Of a stretch of DNA of 64,000 bases, positions 8,757 to 17,692 are shown piece after piece. The notes beneath the pieces were generated by a model, which did no database searches, was not told the DNA's origin, and saw nothing but the letters and a program-made list of their open reading frames with translations. Made by a program: the position numbers and the translations under genes. Within the stretch, counting starts at the first letter, position 1. The number at the start of each line of letters is the position of its first letter. The DNA comes from CAZSXS01 sp964611385 (GTDB lineage Bacteria; Bacillota; Clostridia; Lachnospirales; CAYPQA01). Where the stretch lies: contig CAZSXS010000003.1 in assembly GCA_964611385.1 (NCBI GenBank), positions 3,599 through 67,598 on the forward strand, written 5' to 3'.

Positions 8757-9398
8757 TTGATTACGATCTTATCTTTAGTAGAGGCTCTGCTTCTTGTGAC
8801 AGCGTCCTCTACCGATGCTTTTGTGTCCGGCTTTGCCTATGGCGCGGATAAAATAAAAATTCCCTTCAGGTCCGCTGCGATGATCAGCTTGATTTGCAGC
8901 CTGATCTTGGCGTTTTCACTGTTTTTGGGCTCCTTGGCTGGGCCTCTTTTCCCAAGGGGCATAGCCGTTCTTTTTAGCTTTTCTCTTTTACTATTCCTGG
9001 GGATTGTCAAGCTTTTCGACAGCTCCATCAAGGCTTTCATCCGAAAAAACAATACCATTAACAAAAAAATAAAGCTGAATCTTTTTAATCTATGCTTTGT
9101 ACTGAATATTTACGCTGACCCCGAGACGGCTGACCTGGATCGTTCAAAGACTTTGTCTCCAAAGGAAGCAGCTTATCTGGCGCTTGCTTTGTCCTTGGAT
9201 GGGTTGGCAGTGGGTTTTGGAGCAGGGCTTTTCAATTTTAATCCCTTGTTCGTTCTTCTGCTGTCTTTGGTCTCCAATCTCAGTGCTGTACTGATCGGCA
9301 GTGTCCTGGGAAATAAGGTCGCCAAACATTTTTCTCTCGACCTGTCTTGGTGTAGTGGTCTTTTGTTGATCGTCTTAGCCTTAATGAGAGTTAAATGA
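8757..9398 (+). CDS. ytaF: Sporulation membrane protein YtaF (MntP-like fold)
   Basis: A protein of about 213 residues with six hydrophobic helices in two similar halves. The motif VTASSTDAFVSGFAYG lies near the N-terminus. After a cytoplasmic loop come DPETADLDRSKTLSPKEA and LALSLDGLAVGFGAGL, which are typical of the YtaF branch of the MntP-like family. The start is uncertain. TTG at 8757 has AAGGCGG 8-9 bases upstream and yields a family-like N-terminus; GTG at 8748 sits on the ribosome site. YtaF belongs to the sporulation regulon in bacilli, and its transported substrate is not established. It stands alone between repeat A copy 1 and a gene-free stretch. Confidence 0.85.
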   Translation: MITILSLVEALLLVTASSTDAFVSGFAYGADKIKIPFRSAAMISLICSLILAFSLFLGSLAGPLFPRGIAVLFSFSLLLFLGIVKLFDSSIKAFIRKNNTINKKIKLNLFNLCFVLNIYADPETADLDRSKTLSPKEAAYLALALSLDGLAVGFGAGLFNFNPLFVLLLSLVSNLSAVLIGSVLGNKVAKHFSLDLSWCSGLLLIVLALMRVK

Positions 9399-9573
9399 GA
9401 ATTGATCAATAAAGTAGAAGCTAGAGCTAAAGCAAAGCAAAAACTAATGCAAAAGTTGGAGCTGAAGTCAAAATATACCTATGTTCAGTCATGTTGCCGA
9501 TCCCTTCCTTGCAACAAGCGAGTATCAATGCTATAATGCAGCTCGTTTTCACAAAGAACATGCTTCTACCTAT

Positions 9574-9641
9574 ATTTCTTGGCATTCTACTTTTCTTGGC
9601 ATTCTACTTTTCTTGGCATTCTACTTTTCTTGGCATCCTAC
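9574..9641 (+). repeat. Four tandem 17-bp repeats
   Basis: Four head-to-tail copies of a 17-base unit (consensus TTTTCTTGGCATTCTAC) occupy 9574-9590, 9591-9607, 9608-9624 and 9625-9641. Only the first and last differ, by one base each. They sit in the 340-base gene-free region between ytaF and the exonuclease gene, where nothing else is recognisable. Confidence 0.85.
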
Positions 9642-9736
9642 ATGATTAATGAGAAATTAATGGCAACACGATTGTCAATATCACCACTACTATGATTACC
9701 AATTAACTACAAAAGACAGAAAGGGATTATCCTATC

Positions 9737-10504
9737 ATGAAGATGATATCATTTAATGTGAACGGACTGAGGGCTTGTATGGACAAGGGCTTTCGAGAAT
9801 TTTTTATGCAGGCGGACGCCGATATTTTTTGCATTCAGGAGATCAAGATGTTGCAAGAGCAGGCTGATTTTTTCTTTGACGGGTATCTGGATTATTGGAA
9901 TCCTGCTGTTAAAAAAGGCTACTCCGGCACCTTGGTGTATACGAAGAAAAAGCCTCTCTCTGTCCGTTATTCCATGGGCGTTGCGGAATACACGGCAGAA
10001 GGGGATAGGGACAATGAGGGCAGAGTCATTACCCTGGAGTATGAGAATTTTTATCTGGTGAACGTCTATACACCCAATTCGAAAAATGAACTGACCCGTC
10101 TGGAGTACAGGATGACCTGGCAGGATCACTTTAAGAACTATCTTTGCGAAAAGGACAAGCATAAGCCGGTTATTGTTTGCGGGGACTTGAATGTGGCGCA
10201 TCAGGAGATTGACCTAAAAAATCCAAAAACCAATCGCAGAAGCGCAGGCTTTACCGATGAGGAAAGAGGCAAAATGACAGAATTGCTGGAAGCAGGCTTT
10301 GTAGATAGCTTCCGCTATTTGTATCCGGATAAAATCGCCTATTCCTGGTGGTCATACCGAGCGGCAGCCAGAGCCAAGGATACAGGCTGGAGAATTGATT
10401 ATTTTCTGGTTTCAGACTCCATCAAGGATCAAATTAAAGAGGCCACTATTTACAAGGACGTGCTCGGCAGTGACCATTGTCCGGTTGGCTTGGAGATTTT
10501 CTAG
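9737..10504 (+). CDS. xth: Exodeoxyribonuclease III (AP endonuclease family)
   Basis: This 255-residue protein belongs to the Mg-dependent ExoIII/APE endonuclease family, which cuts DNA at abasic sites and removes 3' blocks during base-excision repair. Family motifs are complete: MKMISFNVNGLRA at the N-terminus, CIQEIKM with the metal-binding Glu, VYTPNS, the catalytic pair in CGDLNVAH, the RIDYFLVSD strand, and the terminal SDHCPVGL catalytic His. Length is standard. It appears to be a single-gene unit. The downstream operon has its own promoter-like sequence. Confidence 0.93.
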   Translation: MKMISFNVNGLRACMDKGFREFFMQADADIFCIQEIKMLQEQADFFFDGYLDYWNPAVKKGYSGTLVYTKKKPLSVRYSMGVAEYTAEGDRDNEGRVITLEYENFYLVNVYTPNSKNELTRLEYRMTWQDHFKNYLCEKDKHKPVIVCGDLNVAHQEIDLKNPKTNRRSAGFTDEERGKMTELLEAGFVDSFRYLYPDKIAYSWWSYRAAARAKDTGWRIDYFLVSDSIKDQIKEATIYKDVLGSDHCPVGLEIF

Positions 10505-10589
10505 TTGTCTAAATTTACACAATGTTCACAGCTTATTCATGAATCTATCGTATATTTGAAATCACAAACCCTCAGAATCCACAAACCCC

Positions 10590-10618
10590 TTGAATAAAAA
10601 TGAAAGTTATTGTATATT
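10590..10618 (+). promoter_or_regulatory. Candidate sigma-A promoter of the Gld-like ABC operon
   Basis: TTGAAT at 10590-10595, a 17-base spacer, and TATATT at 10613-10618 lie about 55 bases before the TTG start at 10674. The match is good but untested. Confidence 0.5.
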
Positions 10619-10673
10619 ATCATGGAATTTTTTGAGGCAAATAGCAAACAAAAAAATATTTGGAGGGATACAC

Positions 10674-11621
10674 TTGATTGAAGTAAAGAATTTGACTAAG
10701 CGCTATGGTCAGCATTGTGCTGTAGACAACATCAGCTTCACCCTTAAGGAAGGGGAAATCCTAGGCTTTTTGGGCCCCAACGGTGCCGGGAAATCCACAA
10801 CTATGAACATCATCACCGGATATATTTCCGCTACGGAGGGAGAAGTGAAGGTTGGCGACTACGACATTTTAGACCAGCCGGAAAAAGCGAAGGCCTTGAT
10901 CGGCTACCTGCCGGAAAATCCCCCTGTTTACGGAGAAATGAAGGTGGATGAGTACCTAAATTTTGTAGCCGACATTAAAAAAGTTCCCCCCGCTGAACGG
11001 GGCAAAATGATTGCCTCAATCAAAGAATCTGTTCGGATTACCGATATGTCCAAGCGTCTGATCAAAAACCTATCCAAAGGCTATAAGCAAAGGGTGGGCC
11101 TGGCCCAGGCCATGATCGGAAGACCCCAGATTCTAGTGTTGGACGAGCCTACCGTTGGCCTGGATCCCAAGCAAATTATTGAAATCCGCGAGGTAATTAA
11201 AAAGCTTGGAAAGAGGCATACCATTATCTTAAGTTCCCATATTCTGCCGGAAGTTAGTGCGGTATGCGACCGGGTTATGATTATTAACCGGGGTAAGATT
11301 GTAGCCAGTGATACACCGGAACGGCTTTCTTCGAATCTGACCCAAGGTAATAAGCTCATTGCCAGAATTAAAGGCAGCCAAGAGGAAATTTTACAGGCCT
11401 TTTCGTCTCTGCAACTGGTCAGCGAGGTGAAGTTAGATAGCTCCAAGGAGCCAGGTACCCTGGATGTGGTCATTACGGGTATGCCCGATGTAGATATCCG
11501 TGAAGCCGTGTTCCAATGTATGTCCAACAACAAAACACCCATTTTAATGATGAAATCCCTTGATTTGACCCTTGAAGAAATATTCCTTCAAGTAACGACG
11601 GGAGAAGGAGGAAGATCCTGA
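10674..11621 (+). CDS. ABC transporter ATP-binding protein (GldA/NosF-like)
   Basis: TTG at 10674, with GGAGGG 6 bases upstream, starts a 315-residue ATPase. A longer reading from 10590 would include promoter-like sequence and no ribosome site. It contains Walker A GPNGAGKST, signature LSKGYKQRVGLAQAM, Walker B ILVLDEPTVGLDP and H-loop LSSHILPE, followed by a 90-residue C-terminal extension. It belongs to the ABC-2 group that includes GldA and NosF. Its stop overlaps the start of the membrane subunit by one base, so the two form one transporter with the following GldG-like and DUF4340 proteins. Transported substrate unknown. Confidence 0.9.
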   Translation: MIEVKNLTKRYGQHCAVDNISFTLKEGEILGFLGPNGAGKSTTMNIITGYISATEGEVKVGDYDILDQPEKAKALIGYLPENPPVYGEMKVDEYLNFVADIKKVPPAERGKMIASIKESVRITDMSKRLIKNLSKGYKQRVGLAQAMIGRPQILVLDEPTVGLDPKQIIEIREVIKKLGKRHTIILSSHILPEVSAVCDRVMIINRGKIVASDTPERLSSNLTQGNKLIARIKGSQEEILQAFSSLQLVSEVKLDSSKEPGTLDVVITGMPDVDIREAVFQCMSNNKTPILMMKSLDLTLEEIFLQVTTGEGGRS

Positions 11622-12484
11622 TGACTTCAATAATCAAAAAGGAATTACGCACCTACTTTACCTCCATGGCGGGGTATGTTTTTTTGGGCTTTCTTGTGCT
11701 TTTGACAGCAATTTATTTCAGTTTGATTAACGTTTTACAGCTGTATCCGGATTATAGCTATGTTTTATCTGGGACGGTTATTATGTTCCTGATTTTAATC
11801 CCTACCCTGACCATGCGTCTCTTTGCCGAGGAAGCAAAGCAAAAAACAGACCAACTTCTGTTTACCTCCCCTCTTACGGTCAACCAAATTGTGATCGGTA
11901 AGTATCTGTCTGCTTTGTTCCTGTTCTTGATCGGTATGGTCATTACCATGTTGTTTCCTTTGATCATTTCCAATTTTGGAACGATTCCAGTAGCCCAGAT
12001 TGCCGGTGCTTACATTGGATATATTCTTTTGGGCGCCTGTTTCATTTCTGTAGGTTTGTTTGTTTCCGTTTTGACGGATAACCAAATTGTTGCCGCTGTG
12101 GCTACTTTTGTTTCCATTTTCCTTTTTTACATCATGAACGGCTTGGCGCAAAGCCTTCCGGCCGACCGGGTTTCTTCTATCGTTTTCCTCCTTGTTGTCA
12201 TTGCCGGCTTGTGCTTTTTGGTTTTTGACAGTACCAAAAACATTGCTGCTACCATCATCATGGGCGTCCTCTGTCTGGCAATTCTTGCAGTGGTATTCTT
12301 TGTGAACAACCTTTTGTTGGACGGCGTAATGTACAAGGTTTTAAGCTGGTTTTCTTTAATGTCCCGCTTCGAAAACTTCAACAAGGGTATTTTAAATATT
12401 TCTGACATTGTATACTACATTACCTTTTCAATGGCCTTTATTTATCTGACCATTAATGTCATTGAAAAGAGAAGATGGAGATAG
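11621..12484 (+). CDS. ABC-2 type permease (GldF-like)
   Basis: A 287-residue membrane protein with about six helices and the ABC-2 layout: IIKKELRTYFTSMAGYVFLGF at the start, and the conserved cytoplasmic segment TMRLFAEEAKQKTDQLLFTSPL after helix two. This segment is typical of the GldF/NosY-like permeases that pair with GldA-type ATPases. The gene is coupled to the ATPase gene by a one-base overlap and to the next gene by a 12-base gap. Together with its neighbours it should form a heteromeric export-type machine. In gliding Bacteroidetes the homologous set supports motility, but in Clostridia the role is not known. Confidence 0.87.
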   Translation: MTSIIKKELRTYFTSMAGYVFLGFLVLLTAIYFSLINVLQLYPDYSYVLSGTVIMFLILIPTLTMRLFAEEAKQKTDQLLFTSPLTVNQIVIGKYLSALFLFLIGMVITMLFPLIISNFGTIPVAQIAGAYIGYILLGACFISVGLFVSVLTDNQIVAAVATFVSIFLFYIMNGLAQSLPADRVSSIVFLLVVIAGLCFLVFDSTKNIAATIIMGVLCLAILAVVFFVNNLLLDGVMYKVLSWFSLMSRFENFNKGILNISDIVYYITFSMAFIYLTINVIEKRRWR

Positions 12485-12496
12485 GAGGGTTTTAAC

Positions 12497-13927
12497 TTGG
12501 GTATATTCAAGTCGTTTTCCGACAAAAAATTTAAGTATGGTTCCTTTTCAACCTTAATGATTATCTTTGTCATTGCCATTTTGGTGACGGTCAACCTGGT
12601 GGTTGGTCAACTAAAGCTTAGCTATGACTTAACCGCAGATAAAAAATATTCAATTTCTGACAGAAGCAAGGAAATTCTGAGCGGTCTGCAAGAAGAAGTG
12701 ACTTTATATGTTCTGTTTCGTACCGGGCAGGAAAATTCTTACTATAAGGATTTGATTGATCAGTACGGTAACGCCTCCTCCAAAATCAACATCGTTTATA
12801 AGGATCCCTACCTCTATCCTCAGTTTGTTGAATCCTATGCGAAGGATGGCGAGTCCATTTTACAAGACAGCGTAATCGTAGAAAGCAGTAAGCGTCATAA
12901 GGTTGTTCATGCCAAGGACATGCTTACCTATGATTATGACTACAACACTTTTGAGCAATATTTAAAGAGCATAGATGCGGAGCCTCAGATCACCAATGCC
13001 ATCCGCTATGTTACGGATGAAAACACTTCCGTTATTTATACCCTTACAGGTCATAGCGAGCCGCCTATAGACGATGCCATGAAGAAGCTCATTGACTATG
13101 CAAACTACGAAATCAAAGAACTGGATCTGCTGACGAAGGAATCGGTTCCCAAGGATGCAGATATCCTCTTTGTGACCACCCCCGCCAGAGACTGGACCGC
13201 CGAAGAAGCTCAAAAGGTAAAGGACTTCCTTGAAGATGATGGACGAGCTATTTTCTTTGTGGACTATACCTTAACGCCGGTTCCCAATCTTCAATCGGTT
13301 ATAAACAGCTATGGCGTGAATTTTTCCGATCTCTTGGTTGTAGAAGGCAGCACCAGCAATTATTTAATGTCCAACCCCACCAACCTGGTACCCACGCTTC
13401 AAAAGCATGAGATCAACAATGCCATCATCAGCAAGGGCTACATGGTTTTTGCACCCATTTCCCGTGCGATTGAAAGAACAGATATCAAGAAAAACTCAGT
13501 AACGATTGATTCCCTGCTTAAGACCTCCAATCAGGCCTACGGCAAAAAGAGCGAAAACTCTAAGTCTGTCAACAAAGAAGCCGGAGATGCAAGCGGCCCC
13601 TTTGATATCGCTTTAGCCATTACCGACAGCTATTATACCAGCGAGCAGCATACCACCAAGATGGTTGTTGTGGGTACTAGCTACATTCTGGACGAAGCCG
13701 CCAACAGCTACGTTAAGGGCACAAACGGCGACTTTGTGGTCAATGCCATCAACTGGCTGCAAGACAAGAACGACAACATCTACATTATGCCGAAGACCTC
13801 CAGTTACACCCAGCTGGTCATGAGTCAGAGCCAAGCCTTCACCATCATGTTTATTGTTGTGATCGCACTCCCTCTGGCCATTTTTATCACGGGATTGGTC
13901 ATTTGGCTTAGGAGGCGGAACAGCTAA
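12497..13927 (+). CDS. GldG-like ABC auxiliary protein
   Basis: TTG at 12497, with GGAGGG 7 bases upstream, begins a 476-residue protein. It has one N-terminal helix (about residues 17-37), a large outside domain, and a C-terminal helix near 450-470 followed by a basic tail. The outside part carries LSYDLTADKKYSISDRSKEIL, the hallmark entry of the GldG/ABC-auxiliary family, and a later segment (DILFVTTPARDWTAEEAQKVKDFLEDDG) that resembles a glutamine-amidotransferase-like fold. It is tightly coupled to the permease upstream, and its stop overlaps the start of the DUF4340 gene by one base. It likely scaffolds the transporter on the outer face. No enzymatic residues are obvious. Confidence 0.85.
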   Translation: MGIFKSFSDKKFKYGSFSTLMIIFVIAILVTVNLVVGQLKLSYDLTADKKYSISDRSKEILSGLQEEVTLYVLFRTGQENSYYKDLIDQYGNASSKINIVYKDPYLYPQFVESYAKDGESILQDSVIVESSKRHKVVHAKDMLTYDYDYNTFEQYLKSIDAEPQITNAIRYVTDENTSVIYTLTGHSEPPIDDAMKKLIDYANYEIKELDLLTKESVPKDADILFVTTPARDWTAEEAQKVKDFLEDDGRAIFFVDYTLTPVPNLQSVINSYGVNFSDLLVVEGSTSNYLMSNPTNLVPTLQKHEINNAIISKGYMVFAPISRAIERTDIKKNSVTIDSLLKTSNQAYGKKSENSKSVNKEAGDASGPFDIALAITDSYYTSEQHTTKMVVVGTSYILDEAANSYVKGTNGDFVVNAINWLQDKNDNIYIMPKTSSYTQLVMSQSQAFTIMFIVVIALPLAIFITGLVIWLRRRNS

Positions 13928-15384
13928 TGAAAAGCAAATTCATCACAGTCATTGTATGTATTGTTTTGCTTGGCGGGCTTTTGGGCGTGAATTATTACAT
14001 GAAAAACAAGCCTCAACCGGAAGAACCAGAGGTGCCTAAGGAAGATCCGATCATGTTGATTGATCGTTCTGTAGATGATATCACACGGGTCACCTTCACC
14101 TCAGAAAAGGGCAGCATGAGCGTCATACCCAAGATGGTGAAGGATTCCACCGGATATGAAAGTAGGAAGTGGTTTTTGGAAGCGCATCAGGACATCACCG
14201 TCAACAGCTCAACCATCGGAAGTATGATTACGCCACTTTATTACTTGTCACCGGAGTTGGTGACGGAGAATATCAGTAATCCAGAGGAATACGGCCTGAA
14301 ACCAGCTAAAGCTACCGCTGTGGCTGAATACAGCGACGGTAGCACACACACCGTTTATATTGGTATGGCCACCCCTGCTAAGGACTATTACTATGTAAGC
14401 GTGGAAGGAAACAACAACCTTTATATGATGTATTCTACCACTGGTGATCGGTTTTTCTATACAGAAGACGACTTGATCGACAAGAGCTTACCCCAGATTA
14501 ACGTAGAGGCCTTACAATATGCGTATATCAACGACAACGGAACAGAGCTTGAGATGGACTACAAAGGCTCTGACGATGAAAAGAAAAAAGATCTGGAAGC
14601 CTATGGAATGATTAGTCTTACCATGATGAAGCCCTATAAGGGTCGTGACTTGTATTTGTCCAACTTTATTGATAACGTCCTGTCAAACTTAAGTGGGGTA
14701 AGCCTGGGGAAACTGGTTGATGTTCAGCCTACAGACTTAGCTCAGTATGGTTTGGATAAGCCCTCTCTGGAGCTTAAATTCAAGGATACGGAACTCACCT
14801 TTCATTTATTGATTGGTAAAGAGGATGAAGATGGTCAGCAAGCGTACTGTAAGTTGTCAGATAAGCCCAGCGTCTTTTTAATCGACAAGGCAAAACTGTC
14901 TGCTTTTTACAACATCAATCCCTTCAAGTTTATTGACCGCTTTGTATCTCTGATTAACATTGATGATATCTACAAGATGGACATCACCAAGAACAATGAA
15001 AAGACCGAGATCTATCTGAATCATGAGGCACTTCCTCTTGAAGAAGGCGAAGAAGAGCCAGAAATGATCATCAAGCCTACCATTAACGGGCAAGAAGTAC
15101 AGGATCTGGCCTTCAGAACCTTTTACCAGGCCGTGATCGGTTTAAGTTATGACTCGGAAATTGAGGAATACAAGCCGACTGTAGAGCCGGAAGTCACCAT
15201 CAAATTCTATGGTGTAGAAGGCAAGCCGGACATTGTCACTCGTTACTACCCTTACAACGGCGATTTCTATGCCGTCCAGCGGGACGATTTCCCCATTCAA
15301 TTTGTAGTTAGCAATCACTCTGTACGCTTGATGTTCAAGTCCATTGATGATCTGTTGGCAGGCAAGTTAGATAGGGATCATTAA
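13927..15384 (+). CDS. DUF4340 domain protein, membrane-anchored
   Basis: A 485-residue protein anchored by one N-terminal helix (residues 4-23) followed by a Pro/Glu-rich linker and a long beta-rich outside region. The repeated pattern of 'NPEEYGLKPAKA ... YIGMATPAKDYYYV' and 'LAQYGLDKPSLEL ... LLIGKEDEDGQQAYC' is the signature of DUF4340, present here twice. In many Firmicutes this family is the last gene of the GldA/F/G-like ABC operon, exactly as here, which supports a shared complex at the cell surface. Its biochemical role is unknown. Repeat family A copy 2 begins 12 bases after the stop. Confidence 0.85.
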   Translation: MKSKFITVIVCIVLLGGLLGVNYYMKNKPQPEEPEVPKEDPIMLIDRSVDDITRVTFTSEKGSMSVIPKMVKDSTGYESRKWFLEAHQDITVNSSTIGSMITPLYYLSPELVTENISNPEEYGLKPAKATAVAEYSDGSTHTVYIGMATPAKDYYYVSVEGNNNLYMMYSTTGDRFFYTEDDLIDKSLPQINVEALQYAYINDNGTELEMDYKGSDDEKKKDLEAYGMISLTMMKPYKGRDLYLSNFIDNVLSNLSGVSLGKLVDVQPTDLAQYGLDKPSLELKFKDTELTFHLLIGKEDEDGQQAYCKLSDKPSVFLIDKAKLSAFYNINPFKFIDRFVSLINIDDIYKMDITKNNEKTEIYLNHEALPLEEGEEEPEMIIKPTINGQEVQDLAFRTFYQAVIGLSYDSEIEEYKPTVEPEVTIKFYGVEGKPDIVTRYYPYNGDFYAVQRDDFPIQFVVSNHSVRLMFKSIDDLLAGKLDRDH

Positions 15385-15396
15385 AAACAGGGGGTA

Positions 15397-15731
15397 TTTC
15401 TAAAACCGTGGGGGAGAGGAAGGGAAAAACTTTTTCAAACGGCGAAAAAGTTTTTCCCTTCCTCCCTCCACACCCCCCTCTATCCCTTTTAAAAAGCCGG
15501 ACATGGAGGACTTATAAATACTACAGAAATTATGATAATATCCAATAACGTGAAAAGGCTGTTACTCTACCAAAAGGTAGCGAGTAACAGCCTTTTCACG
15601 TTCTACATTAATGTACCATCGTAGCAAAAACTCCTGCCCAGATTTAAAAGGGGTGTGTTTTTAGTCTCTTTATAGTTTGGCGTCTTTCAAGATTTTCATG
15701 GGATCTATATGTCCCCCCACGGTTTTAGAAA
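15397..15731 (+). repeat. Repeat family A, copy 2, with terminal inverted repeats
   Basis: The left part (15397-15506) repeats the family A blocks: CCGTGGGGG, a long hairpin with loop AAACGGC, C-rich tract, and CCCTTTTAAAAAGCCGGACATGG. The far end (about 15713-15731) carries the inverted copy of the start: TTTCTAAAACCGTGGGGG at 15397-15414 pairs with CCCCCCACGGTTTTAGAAA. This gives an element of about 335 bp with 18-bp terminal inverted repeats. Degenerate inverted C-rich/AAAAGGGG sequence lies just inside the right end. It fills the gap between two convergent genes and holds no gene of its own. Confidence 0.7.
15547..15602. terminator. Long hairpin between convergent genes, probable bidirectional terminator
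   Basis: AACGTGAAAAGGCTGTTACTC pairs perfectly with its complement ending at 15602, a 21-bp stem, and the inner TACC/GGTA can extend it. It lies inside repeat A copy 2 between the DUF4340 gene and the opposing GGDEF gene. The T tract is weak, so the terminator role is inferred from position. Confidence 0.55.
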
Positions 15732-15739
15732 GAACCCGT

Positions 15740-17479
15740 CTACTCTTGATTCAACTCCGATATATCCGTGCAGCTGATCAGGTAGGCCCGCTTAATGAAT
15801 GGCCAGTCTATGGGCGTTGCGTTTGCTTTGATTCGCTTTCCTAGCTTGTGATTGGTCAAGCAGATGGAGCTTTCGGTTTTGTCTGCTGAAAGCTCTGTGA
15901 TCGGACAGTAACGGCAGGGAGCGCTTTCTCCACGGTATGCGGAGTAGCAGCGGCGCTCGTTGGATAGCCCGCCGATCAGAGAGCGGGCTTTCTTGTTCTC
16001 ATATAAAATTTCATGGTTGTCTGCATCAATCACGTAGACCGCATTGGAAAGTGCATCAATGATGGTTGCAAGGGAAAAGAGGTTTGTGTTCTCAATTTCC
16101 GTCCGCGTTGACTTGTAGCCAGAGGTCAACTGCCCAGAAAAGATGGTTAATCCATTTTTACCGCGCTCCTTGGTGCTGTACAGGGCGGCATCGGCGCATT
16201 TGTAGAGTGTGTCAAAGTCTTTGCCATGCTCGGGATATAAAGAAATGCCTATGCTTGCAGAAATTTCAACGGAAAACCCGTTTTCCGAGTAGGTCTTGTG
16301 AAACAGTTTACAGACTTCCTTGGACTTCTCATATAAGATGTCTAGCGGCCGATAGTTTTTCAGAAAAACGAAAAATTCATCTCCCCCCACCCTTCCAATG
16401 ATATCATCGGAGCGGAATAGTGGTTTCAACCCTTCGGAAAGCTCTGCCAGAACAAGATCACCGTTCATATGCCCCAATTTGTCATTGATATTCTTAAAGT
16501 TATCGATGTCAACAATGAATAGCGCATGCTTGGTACCGTCTAGTGTATGTAGTAAAGTTTCTTTGATCAGATTCTCAGTTGTGGCCTTGTTGAACAGCCC
16601 TGTAAGCTGATCTTTCCTTGCTTTTTCTGAAAGCTCCAGAATCTGGGTGCGCTGCTTGGTAACTTCTGTCATTTTACCGATGGCTCGGACAGGCTCTCCC
16701 TTATCATCATGAATAATATTATAATGATAAAGATACCATACATCTCCCCCATCTGGCAGTTTCAAATGCAGCTCTTCTTCCACGATTCCGGAGGTGGATT
16801 TCTTAAATCTGTTTTCAAATAAATGCAGGCTGTCCTCCGCAATGATGCCTCGACTTAAAATAGCGGCGGGATAATTATGAATCATTTCTGGGAGGCCCAT
16901 GCGGTCAGCAAAATTTTTTGAGAAACGGATCACTCCGGTTGTCAAATCGCAGTCAAAAAAAGCATCTTCTGTTAGACTCGCAATCAAATTATTAAAGTTA
17001 TGTTCATTTTCCAGTCGTTCATTCAGCGCCATAAGCTCTGATATATCCGTCATTGCAATATATACAAGCGCTTTCCCCTCCTCATTCACAACCAAGCGGC
17101 CGGTATACTGTGCCCATATGTACCCCTTTGCCTTATGAGCAACCCGAGCGCGAGCATTAACAAATCGGTTTGTCCTAAGCTCCTTGATGGCCAATTGGCG
17201 AACGATATCCCGATCTTCTGGATGAAAGGCGTCAAGACCACCTTTGGGGAAACGAGCAAGAAACTCCGCCTCTGTATAACCCAGTATGTCATAATAGCCC
17301 TTGTTGGCATAAACCTTTGTAAAATTCTCATCGAGATTATTGACTCCAATACCAACCGGAACAGACGAGATTAGTATTTCCCTTTCTTTTGCCTTGCCTA
17401 TTGCGTTGTGTAAACAGTCATCCCTCTGACCGCAAGCAGTACATTGACCTGCACAAGTTTCGTTCAAAGCCTCCCACAT
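15740..17479 (-). CDS. PAS-GGDEF diguanylate cyclase with cysteine clusters
   Basis: A 579-residue soluble signalling protein. Order: an N-terminal Cys cluster (C9, C13, C16, C22), two PAS domains (about 30-145 and 155-275), a GGDEF domain (about 290-440), and a third PAS-like domain with another Cys group (RRCYSAYRGESAPCRYCP). The active site GRVGGDEFF is intact, and RSDD five residues before it is a normal RxxD product-inhibition site. It should make cyclic di-GMP. The terminal Cys groups could bind an iron-sulfur cluster or metal and make the enzyme redox-responsive; this is inference. The gene is monocistronic and faces the Gld-like operon. No EAL domain is present. Confidence 0.9.
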   Translation of the reverse strand: MWEALNETCAGQCTACGQRDDCLHNAIGKAKEREILISSVPVGIGVNNLDENFTKVYANKGYYDILGYTEAEFLARFPKGGLDAFHPEDRDIVRQLAIKELRTNRFVNARARVAHKAKGYIWAQYTGRLVVNEEGKALVYIAMTDISELMALNERLENEHNFNNLIASLTEDAFFDCDLTTGVIRFSKNFADRMGLPEMIHNYPAAILSRGIIAEDSLHLFENRFKKSTSGIVEEELHLKLPDGGDVWYLYHYNIIHDDKGEPVRAIGKMTEVTKQRTQILELSEKARKDQLTGLFNKATTENLIKETLLHTLDGTKHALFIVDIDNFKNINDKLGHMNGDLVLAELSEGLKPLFRSDDIIGRVGGDEFFVFLKNYRPLDILYEKSKEVCKLFHKTYSENGFSVEISASIGISLYPEHGKDFDTLYKCADAALYSTKERGKNGLTIFSGQLTSGYKSTRTEIENTNLFSLATIIDALSNAVYVIDADNHEILYENKKARSLIGGLSNERRCYSAYRGESAPCRYCPITELSADKTESSICLTNHKLGKRIKANATPIDWPFIKRAYLISCTDISELNQE

Positions 17480-17631
17480 ACCTTTTCCTCCGTTTCATTG
17501 ACCACCAATCATTTATGCTTTCAGAATGATTCGGTTTTTGGCTTACTATTATGCTCTTTGTATGCATTTTACCTATAGGCTGCCATTTTTGCAAGTGGAA
17601 TGTTTTTGAGAATATAAGTTGAATTACAGTA

Positions 17632-17660
17632 TTGAAATATTCTTGATTATAGTATATGAT
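17632..17660 (+). promoter_or_regulatory. Candidate sigma-A promoter of the hprK operon
   Basis: TTGAAA at 17632-17637, a 17-base spacer and TATGAT at 17655-17660 lie 32 bases before the hprK start. Each box differs from consensus at one position. Confidence 0.6.
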
Positions 17661-17692
17661 TACTCATACTAAAAAACTTTGTGGAGGTCTTC

